Made by a program: the position numbers and the translations under genes
Notes under the pieces: generated by a model
What the model was told of the DNA's origin: nothing
Seen by the model: the letters and a program-made list of their open reading frames with translations, nothing else
Database searches by the model: none
Assembly (NCBI RefSeq): GCF_014196255.1
Contig: NZ_JACIDH010000003.1
Span: 124,001-188,000, forward strand
Direction: 5' to 3'
Length of the DNA: 64,000 nucleotides
Origin: Sphingomonas pseudosanguinis
GTDB taxonomy: Bacteria; Pseudomonadota; Alphaproteobacteria; Sphingomonadales; Sphingomonadaceae
Part shown: piece after piece, positions 1 to 8,509 of the stretch
Layout: each line of letters opens with the position of its first letter
Position numbering within the stretch: position 1 is the stretch's first letter

Positions 1-1
1 C

Positions 2-274
2 GGCAGCCAGGCGCAGGGCGACTGCGAGGATCTGGCGATCGAGAAACGCTATCAACTGGTCGCGCAGGGCTATGACCCGGCGCGGCTCAGCTTCGCGGTG
101 GTGTTCAGCCCGCAGACCGGCCTGCATACCGTGCTGGTCGCCCGCACCGATGACGGCGACATGGTGCTGGACAGCGCCACGCCATGGGTTCGCCGGGTCG
201 ATCAGACAAGCTATAGCTGGGTCAGCATCCAGTCGCCCGAAAACGGCATGCGCTGGCAGAGCGTCCGGACCTGA
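2..274 (+). CDS. LapG-like transglutaminase-like cysteine proteinase, C-terminal part (5' end outside window)
   Basis: The window opens inside this gene, read in frame 2, with the stop at 272-274. About 90 residues are visible. They contain GDCEDLAIEKR near the start, LHTVLVAR in the middle and MVLDSATP after it. These are the Cys, His and Asp of the bacterial transglutaminase-like cysteine proteinase (BTLCP, PF06035) catalytic triad. The family includes LapG, a periplasmic protease that releases surface adhesins, and it is common in alphaproteobacteria. The position next to polysaccharide and glycosyltransferase genes fits a role at the cell surface, but the substrate cannot be read from this fragment. 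It is tail to tail with the next gene, with only 15 bases between them. Confidence 0.8.
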   Translation, partial: GSQAQGDCEDLAIEKRYQLVAQGYDPARLSFAVVFSPQTGLHTVLVARTDDGDMVLDSATPWVRRVDQTSYSWVSIQSPENGMRWQSVRT

Positions 275-289
275 GGCGCGGGTCCCGGA

Positions 290-1354
290 TCAGTCCGCCG
301 GTTTAAGGACGGGCGGTGCGGCGGCGATCCGTTCGCCGGGACCGCCGATATGGTCGGGGCCATTATTGAGCACGCGGACGAGACGGTCGCGGATCGTCCG
401 CCGGTCCGCGAACAAATGGCTGATCATCTGCTTGTCGCACCCCTGCGGCAGCACGGCCAGCGACATGGTCTTGTCGGTCGCATCGACAACATAGCCGCCG
501 AAGCGCTGATAGGCCCGCGCCAGCACGCGCCCTTCGCGCGTCAGCGGCAGCGCCTCGACATCGACCGAGGGCGGCAACGCGAGCAGCGCGCCCATAGGCA
601 CCAGTCCCTGATAATTATTCTTGCCGCCGCCATCGCTGTGCGTCGCCGGCCAGACCTTCTGCTCGGCGATGGTCGCGCCCTTGCGCAGCTGGGTAGTGGA
701 CAGCAATACGGCCACGGCATGCGGGATTTCGCCCTTGGCCAGCTCCTCGCAGCGGACCAGCCCGCCCGCCAGCGAGCCGCCAAAGGCACGGATACCCTCG
801 GACTGCCCCTCGACGCTGGCGATGCCGGGGCCGCGCAGGTCGGTGCGGACTAGATAGACGGCATGATAGTCGCCGGCGCCCGTCCGCTTGCCCTGCCACG
901 TTTCATAGGCATAGCGGCCGGCGGGATCGATCACGATGGCATGACCATCGGAGCCGCCCAGAAACTGGAGGCCGGTCGGCGTCGGAAAAGCGACCGAGCC
1001 GTTCGACACCGGCTGCCCGCTCGTCCAGCCGCTGCCCGCGCGGACATCATAGCGCCATGTCGCGACCGGAGCGCTGGTGCTGGCGCGGTACAGGCCGATC
1101 GCATCGGCCGCGATCCAGGGATAGGAGCCGCCGGGGCCGCCGCTATTGTCGGTATGCAGCATCTGGCTCTCGGCCGCGTCCGCCGCCTGATAATCCGCGC
1201 CGCGCCCGATCGGGGTGTTCCAGATACTGTCATTCGCAAAGGGCTGCTCGGCGGGATCGCGCACCCCGGGCATGGTCGTCTGTGCCAGCGCGACCGGACC
1301 CGCGCCCAGGGCTGTCAATAGCAAGGCGACAAGGGGCGCCCGCAAAATCCGCAT
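290..1354 (-). CDS. secreted protein of unknown function (IWNTPIG family)
   Basis: The chosen start is MRILRAPLVALLL, giving about 354 residues with a clear Sec signal peptide ending near ALAQ; a longer start at 1399 would add 15 residues that spoil the signal. The mature protein starts with an SIWNTPIG block and carries GGSDGHAIVIDP, a GIRAFGGSLAGGLVRCEEL block, an HAVAVLLS segment and KVWPATHSDG. This pattern matches uncharacterised secreted proteins I recall mainly from actinobacteria; no enzymatic function is known to me. Conserved His and Asp residues suggest an enzyme, possibly glycan-active given the neighbours, but that is inference. It is divergent from the glycosyltransferase at 1466, so 1355-1465 should hold both promoters. 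Confidence 0.7.
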   Translation of the reverse strand: MRILRAPLVALLLTALGAGPVALAQTTMPGVRDPAEQPFANDSIWNTPIGRGADYQAADAAESQMLHTDNSGGPGGSYPWIAADAIGLYRASTSAPVATWRYDVRAGSGWTSGQPVSNGSVAFPTPTGLQFLGGSDGHAIVIDPAGRYAYETWQGKRTGAGDYHAVYLVRTDLRGPGIASVEGQSEGIRAFGGSLAGGLVRCEELAKGEIPHAVAVLLSTTQLRKGATIAEQKVWPATHSDGGGKNNYQGLVPMGALLALPPSVDVEALPLTREGRVLARAYQRFGGYVVDATDKTMSLAVLPQGCDKQMISHLFADRRTIRDRLVRVLNNGPDHIGGPGERIAAAPPVLKPAD

Positions 1355-1465
1355 CACGTTCCGCCCTTGTGTCCGACAATGGATCATGACCGGCTCCATA
1401 TTGTGTCGCCATCCCGCCTACCATGACGATAGTTTCATCGGGGATCAGGGATATTATAGATCGTA

Positions 1466-2347
1466 ATGCGAATATCAGTCGTCATACCCGCGCGAAACCG
1501 CGCGAAGGTTATCGGCCGCGCCATAGAATGCGCCAACCGGCAAACGGTTGCACCCGTTGAGATCATCGTTGTCGATGACGGCTCCGATGACGATGGCGCG
1601 ACCGTCGCCGCCGCACGCGCCGCCGAGGTCGCGGGGATTCCGGTCAGCATCTTAGAACTGGACGCCCGCGCCGGTGCGCCCAATGCGCGCAACATCGGCG
1701 TCGCGGCCGCCAAGGGCGACTGGATCGCGCTGCTCGATTCGGACGATGGCTGGGCGGACACCAAGCTGGCCGAACAGATCGCGCTGATCGCGGACGATGT
1801 CGTGGCAGTCTTCACCGACACGCTGTTCCACGACGGCAAGGGCGGCGGCACGACCAAGTTCGGCAAGGACGTCGATGACCTGTCGGCGCTGCTCTACGAA
1901 AACACGCTGGGCGGTTGCTCGGCGGTGATGATCCGCCGCTCGGCCTTCGATGCGGTCGGCGGCTTCGACATCAGCCTGCCCAGCTGTCAGGACTGGGACA
2001 TGTGGCTGAAGCTGCGGGGCGCGGGGCGCATCGCGCTGTGCCACCGGCCGCTGACCCATTATTATTTCGATGGCGACGACCGCATCTCGCGCAATCCCGT
2101 CTCGGTCGCCAAGGGGCACCGCGTCCTCTATGATCGCATCCTGTCCGACTATGCCCCGGCCGACCGGACCGCGGACATTCGCCGTTTCCAGCGCTTTCAC
2201 CTGGCGCAGACGCTGGTCTATTCGACCGGCATCCGGCGCGGCGCGCTCACGCCCGCCCTGCGCAATCTGGTCGCACCGCATGGCCGCACCACGCGCCGCT
2301 CGACCGTTCATCTGATCGGCACCGCGCTGGGGCTGATCCGCCCCTGA
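1466..2347 (+). CDS. family 2 glycosyltransferase
   Basis: This 293-residue soluble protein has the GT-A fold signature of GT2 enzymes: MRISVVIPARNR at the N terminus, the nucleotide-sugar motif DDGSDD at residues 37-42, and the metal-binding DSDD at 91-94. A later SCQDWDMWLKL segment holds the acidic residues expected near the acceptor site. It would transfer a sugar from a nucleotide donor to a lipid-linked polysaccharide intermediate at the cytoplasmic face of the inner membrane. Donor and acceptor cannot be deduced. It faces the flippase gene tail to tail with a 9-base gap, and belongs with the other transferases at 3940-7022 as part of an exopolysaccharide or O-antigen assembly set. Confidence 0.9.
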   Translation: MRISVVIPARNRAKVIGRAIECANRQTVAPVEIIVVDDGSDDDGATVAAARAAEVAGIPVSILELDARAGAPNARNIGVAAAKGDWIALLDSDDGWADTKLAEQIALIADDVVAVFTDTLFHDGKGGGTTKFGKDVDDLSALLYENTLGGCSAVMIRRSAFDAVGGFDISLPSCQDWDMWLKLRGAGRIALCHRPLTHYYFDGDDRISRNPVSVAKGHRVLYDRILSDYAPADRTADIRRFQRFHLAQTLVYSTGIRRGALTPALRNLVAPHGRTTRRSTVHLIGTALGLIRP

Positions 2348-2356
2348 TCCGTGCCG

Positions 2357-3868
2357 TCAGGCGGGGCGGCGCATCGGGCGCCGCGCCGCCTTGCCGATCC
2401 AGCCCGTCACCATCGCCATCAATTCGCGCCCCGGCTCCGACAGCAGTTGCGCCGGGATGGCCGCGGCATAGGCGGCGATGGCCAGGATCACGAGGTGCGG
2501 CAGGGGCGACAGCCCCGCCGGCAGCACCATCTGCGTCGCGGCGGCAGCGCCCAGCGAGACGATGGTGACGATATGCAGCTTGGCGATGTCCCACATGCGG
2601 ACTGAGGTATCGCGCGCCGACAGCCAGAACAGCAGGGGCGAGCGCAGCGCCTCGCCGATGAAACAGGCCTTGGCCACACCGATCGCGCCCCAGGGCAGGC
2701 CGATCAGGAACCCGATCACCACCGTGGCCGAAGCGAACAGGCCCCAGTTCATCATGACCTTGGACCGGTTGGTCGACATCATCAGCCACGGTGCCGATTC
2801 GTTGACCAGCAGCATCGCGGCGGTGCCGGACAGCCAGGCGAAGATCGGCCCGACCGCCTGCCACTTGTCGCCCAGCAGAAACCGCACCGTCGCATCTGAT
2901 CCGACCGCGGCGGCCATCACGCCGGGCACCGCGCAGGTCATGATCCCCTGCAGGAAGATCAGATAGGCCCGGCGATAACGCTGCGGCTCCTCGCGCGTGC
3001 GCGCCAGCACCGGCAGGATAATGCGCGACAACGGACCGCTGAAATTCTGGAGCGGGGCGGCCATCAGCCGATAGGCGCGGTCATAATAGCCCAGCGTCGC
3101 CGGACCCCAGACGCGCGCGATCAGCACCTTGTCGATGTTGCGCGTGATGAACAGGGCAAAGCCATAGATCGACACGCCGCCGCCGAAGCGGACCATCGGC
3201 GCGATGCTGGCCCATTGAAAGGTGAAGCGCGGCCGCCAGCGCTCGAAATACATGAACGAGAAGGTGTTCATCACCGTCGAGGCCAGCGCCCCCGCCAGCA
3301 GCGCCCAATAGGATCGCAGGATCAGCGCGGCGGTCACGGTGAAGGTGAACATCGTGACGCTGCTGATGATGTCGACCAGATTCTGGGTCTGGAACCGCAT
3401 CTCGCGATTGAGCAGCGCATTGTAGAGCGGGTTGGGCGCGGTCGCCGCGATCAGCAGGCCCGAGGCCGCGACCAGCACGCCCGCCTGCGTGTTGTCATAG
3501 AACATAGCGACGAACGGCCCCGCCGCCACCAGCGCTAATGCGAGAACGAGGCACAGGCCGATGTTCAGCCAGAACAGCGACGACAGCTGGACATCGGACA
3601 CCTCGTCCGACTGCACCACCGCATGATCAAAGCCAATGTTCTGAAACATAAAGGCAAATCCGGTGACGGGCGCGGCCATCGCGTAAATGCCGTAATCGGT
3701 CGGCGACAGGATACGCGAGGCGACGATCACCGTTCCGATCGTCGCGCCGACGCGCAACACTTGCGTGACGATCGTCGTGACCGTGCCGCCCAACACCTTG
3801 CGACGATAACCGTCCTGCTTTTGCACGTTCTGTCCCCGGCTCAATTCGATCGCCTCTAGCCTTCGCAC
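2357..3868 (-). CDS. polysaccharide flippase (Wzx/WzxC-like, MOP superfamily)
   Basis: The 503-residue product is almost entirely hydrophobic helices, about 12-14 segments, after a short basic N terminus (KQDGYRRKVLGG). Blocks such as ASRILSPTDYGIYAMAAP and NREMRFQTQNLVDI are typical of the Polysacc_synt_3 / WzxC-TuaB branch of the MOP exporter superfamily. Members flip undecaprenyl-linked repeat units across the inner membrane for polymerisation in the periplasm. It is transcribed opposite to the flanking glycosyltransferases, so it is probably expressed from a promoter in the 71-base gap 3869-3939. No Wzy polymerase or Wza/Wzc exporter is visible here, so the rest of the pathway probably lies to the left of the window. 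Confidence 0.9.
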   Translation of the reverse strand: MRRLEAIELSRGQNVQKQDGYRRKVLGGTVTTIVTQVLRVGATIGTVIVASRILSPTDYGIYAMAAPVTGFAFMFQNIGFDHAVVQSDEVSDVQLSSLFWLNIGLCLVLALALVAAGPFVAMFYDNTQAGVLVAASGLLIAATAPNPLYNALLNREMRFQTQNLVDIISSVTMFTFTVTAALILRSYWALLAGALASTVMNTFSFMYFERWRPRFTFQWASIAPMVRFGGGVSIYGFALFITRNIDKVLIARVWGPATLGYYDRAYRLMAAPLQNFSGPLSRIILPVLARTREEPQRYRRAYLIFLQGIMTCAVPGVMAAAVGSDATVRFLLGDKWQAVGPIFAWLSGTAAMLLVNESAPWLMMSTNRSKVMMNWGLFASATVVIGFLIGLPWGAIGVAKACFIGEALRSPLLFWLSARDTSVRMWDIAKLHIVTIVSLGAAAATQMVLPAGLSPLPHLVILAIAAYAAAIPAQLLSEPGRELMAMVTGWIGKAARRPMRRPA

Positions 3869-3939
3869 GATCGGCGCGCCATGCGCGGCAGAGTGTCAGC
3901 CTGAGACACTTTGCGAATCTTGTTGGTCTCGGGCGCTGG

Positions 3940-5019
3940 ATGAAGAGGACGAAGGCAACCGTGGCGACCATCGATATCGTCATGCCCGTGCGTAACGGCG
4001 CCGCCTATATCGGCGATGCCATCCGCTCGTTGATCGACCAGACCGAACGGGACTGGCGGCTGCGCGTCTTCAACCATGGCTCGACCGACGACACGGGCGC
4101 GATCGTCGCCGCACTCGCCGCCACCGATCCTCGCATCGAGCAGGTGCCCTGCGCGCCGTCGCTGACCCTGTCCGAGGTCCGCAATCTGGGCTTCGAACGC
4201 GCCGAGGCGCCGTTCATCGCGCTGCACGATGCCGACGATCTGTCGCTGCCCGAACGCCTGTCGCGCCAGCGCCGCTTTCTGGAGGATCATCCCGATCTGG
4301 CGCTGGTCGGCGGGCAATATGAAACCGTCGACGCCACCGCGACACGGTCGCTGGGCGTCCGTCGCCTGCCGCACGCGGCCGATCGTTTGCGCATCGCCTG
4401 CCTGTTCAACAACCCGATCGCGCAGCCGACGGTCATGCTGCGTCGATCGGTGATCGAGCGGCACGGCGCGCGCTATGGCGACGGGTTTCTCGAAGCGCCG
4501 GGCGTGCCGTCGCTCCACGTCCCCACGCTGGCCGAGGATTATTGGCTGTTCGCGCAACTCGCGCTGCTCGGCCTGTGCGCCAACCTGCCCGACACGCTGA
4601 TCCGTTACCGCCAGCATGGCGGCAATATCAGCATCAGCAAGTTCGACGCGCAGATGGCCGTGTCCGAAGACATTTCGGACCAGCTGATGCGGCTGCTCGC
4701 CGCGCGGCATGGCGAGGCTTGGCAGAGCGTCCTGCCCTTCTGCAACCATGGCGCGCGGCTGGCCCCGGTGGCCGATCGCCGCGCCCTGCCCGCCGCTTGG
4801 CGGCGCTTGCGCGCCACGCTGCTGCGCATCTTCGGGGACACGCCGGGCGTGCAGCGCGAACTGGCGTTCCGCGATGTCCTGTCTAACCGGACGCTGCCCC
4901 TGATGCTCGGCCGCTTTGCGTGCCTGCGGCTGCGCGGCGGTGTCGACAGCGACGAGATGGCGACCATCCGCCACATCCTGTCCGCCTATAAGCCTGCCGG
5001 GTTGCGCCGCGCCGCCTGA
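3940..5019 (+). CDS. family 2 glycosyltransferase
   Basis: This 359-residue GT2 protein has the N-terminal TIDIVMPVRNGAAYI strand-loop and a metal-binding DADD at about residues 97-100, followed by LSLPERLSRQRRFLEDHPDLALVGG, a stretch very common in GT2 enzymes of surface-polysaccharide loci. The acidic catalytic region AEDYWLFAQLALLG is present. One oddity is that the usual DDGSTDD nucleotide-binding motif reads NHGSTDD, so the first two aspartates are replaced; the later Asp residues are kept. A GTG at 3961 is an alternative start seven codons inside. It likely begins the plus-strand run of transferases 3940-7022. Confidence 0.88.
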   Translation: MKRTKATVATIDIVMPVRNGAAYIGDAIRSLIDQTERDWRLRVFNHGSTDDTGAIVAALAATDPRIEQVPCAPSLTLSEVRNLGFERAEAPFIALHDADDLSLPERLSRQRRFLEDHPDLALVGGQYETVDATATRSLGVRRLPHAADRLRIACLFNNPIAQPTVMLRRSVIERHGARYGDGFLEAPGVPSLHVPTLAEDYWLFAQLALLGLCANLPDTLIRYRQHGGNISISKFDAQMAVSEDISDQLMRLLAARHGEAWQSVLPFCNHGARLAPVADRRALPAAWRRLRATLLRIFGDTPGVQRELAFRDVLSNRTLPLMLGRFACLRLRGGVDSDEMATIRHILSAYKPAGLRRAA

Positions 5020-5112
5020 TCCGGCGTCAGACTTTGGGACGGTCGCGCCATCTTCGCGCCTGTTCGCAACCGCAGCACATGGCTAGAGGGCACGCCGGTC
5101 AGGGGAACGGTC

Positions 5113-6309
5113 ATGACGATATTGGGCGATGTGCTGCTGATCTTGGGGTTTCTGGCGCTCATGCCGGCCGCCCTGCTGTTCGCCGCCGAGATTTTGAGCG
5201 GCTTGCGACGCCCCGCCCCGCTGCCCGCCGGAGATGCGCCCGCCTTCACCGTCCTGATCCCCGCCCATGACGAGGCCGGGGTGATCGCTCCGACGCTGCG
5301 GTCGATCGCGGGGCAGCTTCGCGCTGGCGATCGCATGCTGGTGATCGCGGACAACTGCACCGACGACACCGCCGCCATCGCCGCCGCCCATGGCGCGGAC
5401 GTGACCGAGCGGCAGGATCGGGTCCGGCGCGGCAAGGGTTATGCGCTGGCACATGGTTTGGCGCATGCGGCATGCTGGGCCAATCCGGTGACGATCATCG
5501 TCGATGCCGATTGCCTGCTTTCCCGCGACGCGCTCCACCGGCTCGCCGCCATGGCCGCGCGCGAGGGGCGGCCCGTTCAGGGCGATTACCGGCTGGAGGC
5601 CGCCCCCGGCGGGTCGCTGGCCAGCCGGTTCAGCGCCTTCGCCATTCGCGTGAAGAATTACGTCCGCCTGCTCGGCGGCAAGCGACTGGGCGTACCGTGC
5701 GTCCTGACCGGCAGCGGCATGGCCTTTCCGACCGCATTGCTATCGCGCGTCGAGCTGGGATCGGGCGAAATCGTCGAGGATCTGCTGCTGGCGGTCGACC
5801 TGACGCTGGACGGCGCGGCCCCGCGCTTCTGTCCCGAGGCGCAAATCACCAGCCCGTTGCCCGCGACCCGCGAAGCGGCCGAAGCGCAGCGCGCGCGCTG
5901 GGAGGGCGGCTATCTGTCGATCATGCGGCGCTATGTCCTGCGGCTGGCCTGCACCGGATTGCGGCGCGGCGATATGTGCGTGCTCGCATTGGCGCTCGAC
6001 CTCGCCATTCCACCGCTCAGCCTGTTGATCGCGGGGCAGGGTGCGCTGGTGATCCTGGCGGCGCTCTGGGCGCTGTTGTCGGGCCATGCGCTGCCGCTGG
6101 CCATCGGTGTCGTGCAGATGGCGCTGGTCGTGGGTGCCATCGCGCTCGCCTGGCACCGCTATGGTCGCGATCTGCTCAGCATTGGCGATCTGGCGCGGTT
6201 ACCGCTGACCGTGCTCGCCAAGCTGGGATTTTATCGCCGCATCCTGCGCGCGCCGCAGCGCGGCTGGGTCCGGACCGAGCGCGGCGCGGAAATGAAGGGA
6301 CGCGAATAA
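5113..6309 (+). CDS. membrane-anchored family 2 glycosyltransferase
   Basis: The 398-residue product starts with a transmembrane helix (residues about 5-26), then a GT2 domain with VLIPAHDEAG, DNCTDD (about 80-85), metal-binding DADC (131-134), a TGSGMAFP loop, an ED pair (IVEDLLLAVD) and QRARW near residue 260. The last matches the QxxRW acceptor motif of cellulose-synthase-like GT2 enzymes. Two or three further helices follow between about 290 and 350. This domain order fits an inner-membrane transferase acting on an undecaprenyl-linked glycan. The stop overlaps the next start (TAATG), so the two genes are translationally coupled. A GGGG-rich ribosome site precedes the ATG. Confidence 0.88.
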   Translation: MTILGDVLLILGFLALMPAALLFAAEILSGLRRPAPLPAGDAPAFTVLIPAHDEAGVIAPTLRSIAGQLRAGDRMLVIADNCTDDTAAIAAAHGADVTERQDRVRRGKGYALAHGLAHAACWANPVTIIVDADCLLSRDALHRLAAMAAREGRPVQGDYRLEAAPGGSLASRFSAFAIRVKNYVRLLGGKRLGVPCVLTGSGMAFPTALLSRVELGSGEIVEDLLLAVDLTLDGAAPRFCPEAQITSPLPATREAAEAQRARWEGGYLSIMRRYVLRLACTGLRRGDMCVLALALDLAIPPLSLLIAGQGALVILAALWALLSGHALPLAIGVVQMALVVGAIALAWHRYGRDLLSIGDLARLPLTVLAKLGFYRRILRAPQRGWVRTERGAEMKGRE

Positions 6310-7022
6310 TGGCCGCCACTACCGATTTCCTCGGCTTCCGTTTCGAACGCGGCAGCCGCGAGGCGCTGTTCGACCGGATGGTCGGCATGAGCGCCCGGCC
6401 CTTCGGCTATGTCGTCACCCCCAATGTCGACCTGGTCAACCGCGCCGCCCGCGATGCGGAGGTGCGTGCACTTTATGACGGCGCGGCGGTGCATCTGTGC
6501 GACAGCAAGGTCCTGACCCTGATGGCCAAGGCCAAGGGCGTCGCGCTCGACTGCTATCCCGGCTCCGATCTGGTCGCCGACCTGATGAACCGGGGCGGCG
6601 CGGGACAGCGTATCGCCATCGTCGGCCCGAGCGCGGACGACTGGCGCGCGCTGGTCGATCGCTTTCCGGGCGTGGCGCTCCACCATATCCCCTCGCCCGC
6701 CGTCATGACGCCTGGTTCGGCCGCGTGGCAGACCTGCGTCACGCGCGCCGCCGCCGCGCCCTGGGACATATTGCTGATCTGCCTCGGCTCACCCAAGCAG
6801 GAACGGTTCGCGCGGGCCGTCGGCGCGCTCCGCCAGACGCCCGGCGTCGCTTGGTGCGTCGGCGCGTCGATCGACTTTCTGACCGGGCGGCAGGTCCGCG
6901 CGCCGCGCTGGGTGCGCGCGTGCAACCTGGAATGGCTGCACCGGCTGGCCAGCAATCCCGGCCGGCTGTGGCGACGCTATCTGGTCGAGGGGCCGCAGAT
7001 CATCCGCCTGCTGATGCGCTGA
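6309..7022 (+). CDS. WecG/TagA/CpsF family glycosyltransferase (GumM-like)
   Basis: The start at 6309 overlaps the preceding stop by one base and gives 237 residues, the usual size for the GT26 family. Family landmarks are visible: TPNVDLVNRAARDAEVRALYDGA near the N terminus, the AIVGPS nucleotide-binding turn, LICLGSPKQERFA, and WCVGASIDFLTGR followed by APRWVRACNLEWLHRL. Members transfer a sugar such as ManNAcA, ManNAc or glucuronate to lipid-linked intermediates; GumM of xanthan synthesis is one. The run of open frame upstream to 5472 is a shadow of the previous gene. It is the last gene of this plus-strand group and is followed by a large hairpin region. Confidence 0.9.
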   Translation: MAATTDFLGFRFERGSREALFDRMVGMSARPFGYVVTPNVDLVNRAARDAEVRALYDGAAVHLCDSKVLTLMAKAKGVALDCYPGSDLVADLMNRGGAGQRIAIVGPSADDWRALVDRFPGVALHHIPSPAVMTPGSAAWQTCVTRAAAAPWDILLICLGSPKQERFARAVGALRQTPGVAWCVGASIDFLTGRQVRAPRWVRACNLEWLHRLASNPGRLWRRYLVEGPQIIRLLMR

Positions 7023-7174
7023 GAAACTGTTTGAAAACGTGCTGGAGGCACGTTTTGCGGCTCCGGCCCGCTCCCCCACCCGGCCTCCCATCAAGGATAC
7101 TCTGTGGGGGGCCGGGTGGGGGAGCGGGCCGGAGCCGCCCGAAACTCGCTTTTGGCGAGTTTCCAAAACGACGC
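7023..7174. repeat. repeat family D copy 1, with a 33-bp internal inverted repeat
   Basis: The 18-base sequence GAAACTGTTTGAAAACGT at 7023-7040 recurs exactly at 15149-15166, and both copies end with a GTTTCCAAA(A)CGGAC-like tail (7160-7174 here). This copy is longer because it holds an almost perfect 33-bp inverted repeat, arms 7057-7089 and 7106-7138, with one mismatch around a 16-base loop. Two smaller hairpins flank it (7034-7056 and 7141-7163). It separates the convergent glycosyltransferase and GH5 genes. Confidence 0.75.
7034..7056 (+). terminator. hairpin after the glycosyltransferase operon, possible terminator
   Basis: A 9-bp perfect stem (AAAACGTGC and GCACGTTTT) with a 5-base loop starts 11 bases after the stop of the GumM-like gene and ends in four T residues on the plus strand. 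It could act as an intrinsic terminator. It is also part of a dispersed repeat (7023-7174), so the structure may have arrived with that element. Confidence 0.45.
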
Positions 7175-7187
7175 TAAGCGCCCCGCC

Positions 7188-8321
7188 TCACGGGCGGGCG
7201 GGCACCACGCCCTTGGGCGCGGCGGACAGGCGGCGGATCAGGTCGACCTCGGCCTGGCGATAGGGCGTGCCGTCGGCGCGGAACACCTCGTGGAACCAGA
7301 TGGTCGGCTCCTCCAAGACATAGGGCTTTTTCCAGCTGTCCCAGGGCAGCCGCGTCTGCGTCTTGCCGTCGACGAAGCCCCAGTTCATCATTGCGACATT
7401 GTACCGCTTAGCGATGGGCAGCGACCCATCGAAGGTCGATCCGTTGCCCCGCGCCATATATTCGGTGCACAGGATCGGCCGGTTATAGGGCAGCAGCTGG
7501 CGAACCCGCCGCTCGAACGTCTCGGGCCAGCTATAATCGTGGAACGAGATCACATCGGACTGGCTGAGCTGTAGCTTGTCCATCGCCGAACTACGCCCGC
7601 CCGGCGTCCAGTCGTCGCCCTGCCACACGCCCGAGGTCAGCGGCTGCGACGGATCGGCGGCGCGCGCCCAGTCGAACACCTGCGCCAACAGCGCGCGGAC
7701 CAGCGGCTCCTTGCCCTCCTGCCCCTTATACTGGTCGGCGCCGTTGTCCGGCTCGTTCCAGACGTCCCAGCCGAGCACGCGCGGATCGTCCTTGAACGCG
7801 CCGATCACCCCCTGCACATAGGCGCGGTAGCGTGGCCAGCCGGCCCGGTCGCGCAGGCCCGCCATGCCCGGCCCCTGCACCCAGCCCGAATTATGGACAC
7901 CGGGGATCGGCGGATGCTGCGGCCCCGATTTGGGATCGGGGTCCCAGCAGCTGTCGAACAGCACGAACAGCGGGCGGATGCCATGCGCCTTGGCCATCGT
8001 CAGAAAGGCGTCGATCCGCTGCTTGAACCCCTCGGGGTCCTGCGCCCAGAGTTGATCGTGCAGGAAGACCCGCATCGTGTTCATGCCGATGCCCTGCGCC
8101 AGCCCGAGTTCGTCATCGATCCGCTTGGGGTCCCAGGTCGCGGCCTGCCACATCTCCAGCTGGTTGATCGCCGAGGCGGGCGTGTAATTCGCCCCGACCA
8201 GCCAGGGTTGCGCGGCATACCAGGCCTTGGCCTCAGCCTCGCTCCAGCGGGCACGCGCCTGCGCCGGCGCGGCGACGAACAGGCTGGCGACGGCGGCCCC
8301 CAGCAGCAATGCGATCCTCAT
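7188..8321 (-). CDS. secreted GH5-like glycoside hydrolase
   Basis: Starting at MRIALLLGAAVASLF gives 377 residues with a signal peptide ending near AQARA. The rest fits a TIM-barrel cellulase-like fold: WLVGANYTPASAINQLEMWQ, then GMNTMRVFLHD, then WDVWNEPDN, whose Glu (about residue 190) is the expected acid/base, and LCTEYMARG, whose Glu (about residue 287) is the expected nucleophile. This pattern matches GH5-related proteins often annotated as 1,4-beta-xylanase or cellulase. It probably acts in the periplasm or outside the cell on a beta-linked polysaccharide. It is divergent from the GH43 gene, and the pair sits beside the polysaccharide synthesis genes, so it may edit the cell's own polymer or degrade plant glycan. 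Confidence 0.82.
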   Translation of the reverse strand: MRIALLLGAAVASLFVAAPAQARARWSEAEAKAWYAAQPWLVGANYTPASAINQLEMWQAATWDPKRIDDELGLAQGIGMNTMRVFLHDQLWAQDPEGFKQRIDAFLTMAKAHGIRPLFVLFDSCWDPDPKSGPQHPPIPGVHNSGWVQGPGMAGLRDRAGWPRYRAYVQGVIGAFKDDPRVLGWDVWNEPDNGADQYKGQEGKEPLVRALLAQVFDWARAADPSQPLTSGVWQGDDWTPGGRSSAMDKLQLSQSDVISFHDYSWPETFERRVRQLLPYNRPILCTEYMARGNGSTFDGSLPIAKRYNVAMMNWGFVDGKTQTRLPWDSWKKPYVLEEPTIWFHEVFRADGTPYRQAEVDLIRRLSAAPKGVVPARP

Positions 8322-8509
8322 CCATCCTCTCCCGCTTCGCCCCGTCATCGTGTCCGCGACAGGGTCGCTTCATGAAGGCTAGGCCGATTTGCGGCATTGT
8401 TACAGGCTTTTATCCGACTAATATGCACATGGAGATCATCGTCATCCGGCCAGTATCCGGCATCATGTCGGACGAAAGCAAAACGCGCCGGGGGCATGGG
8501 GAGGACAGG

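Noticed and set aside
5472..6308. 279 codons upstream of the GumM-like start
   Set aside because: They are in another frame of the membrane GT2 gene. The family length and the TAATG overlap support the start at 6309.
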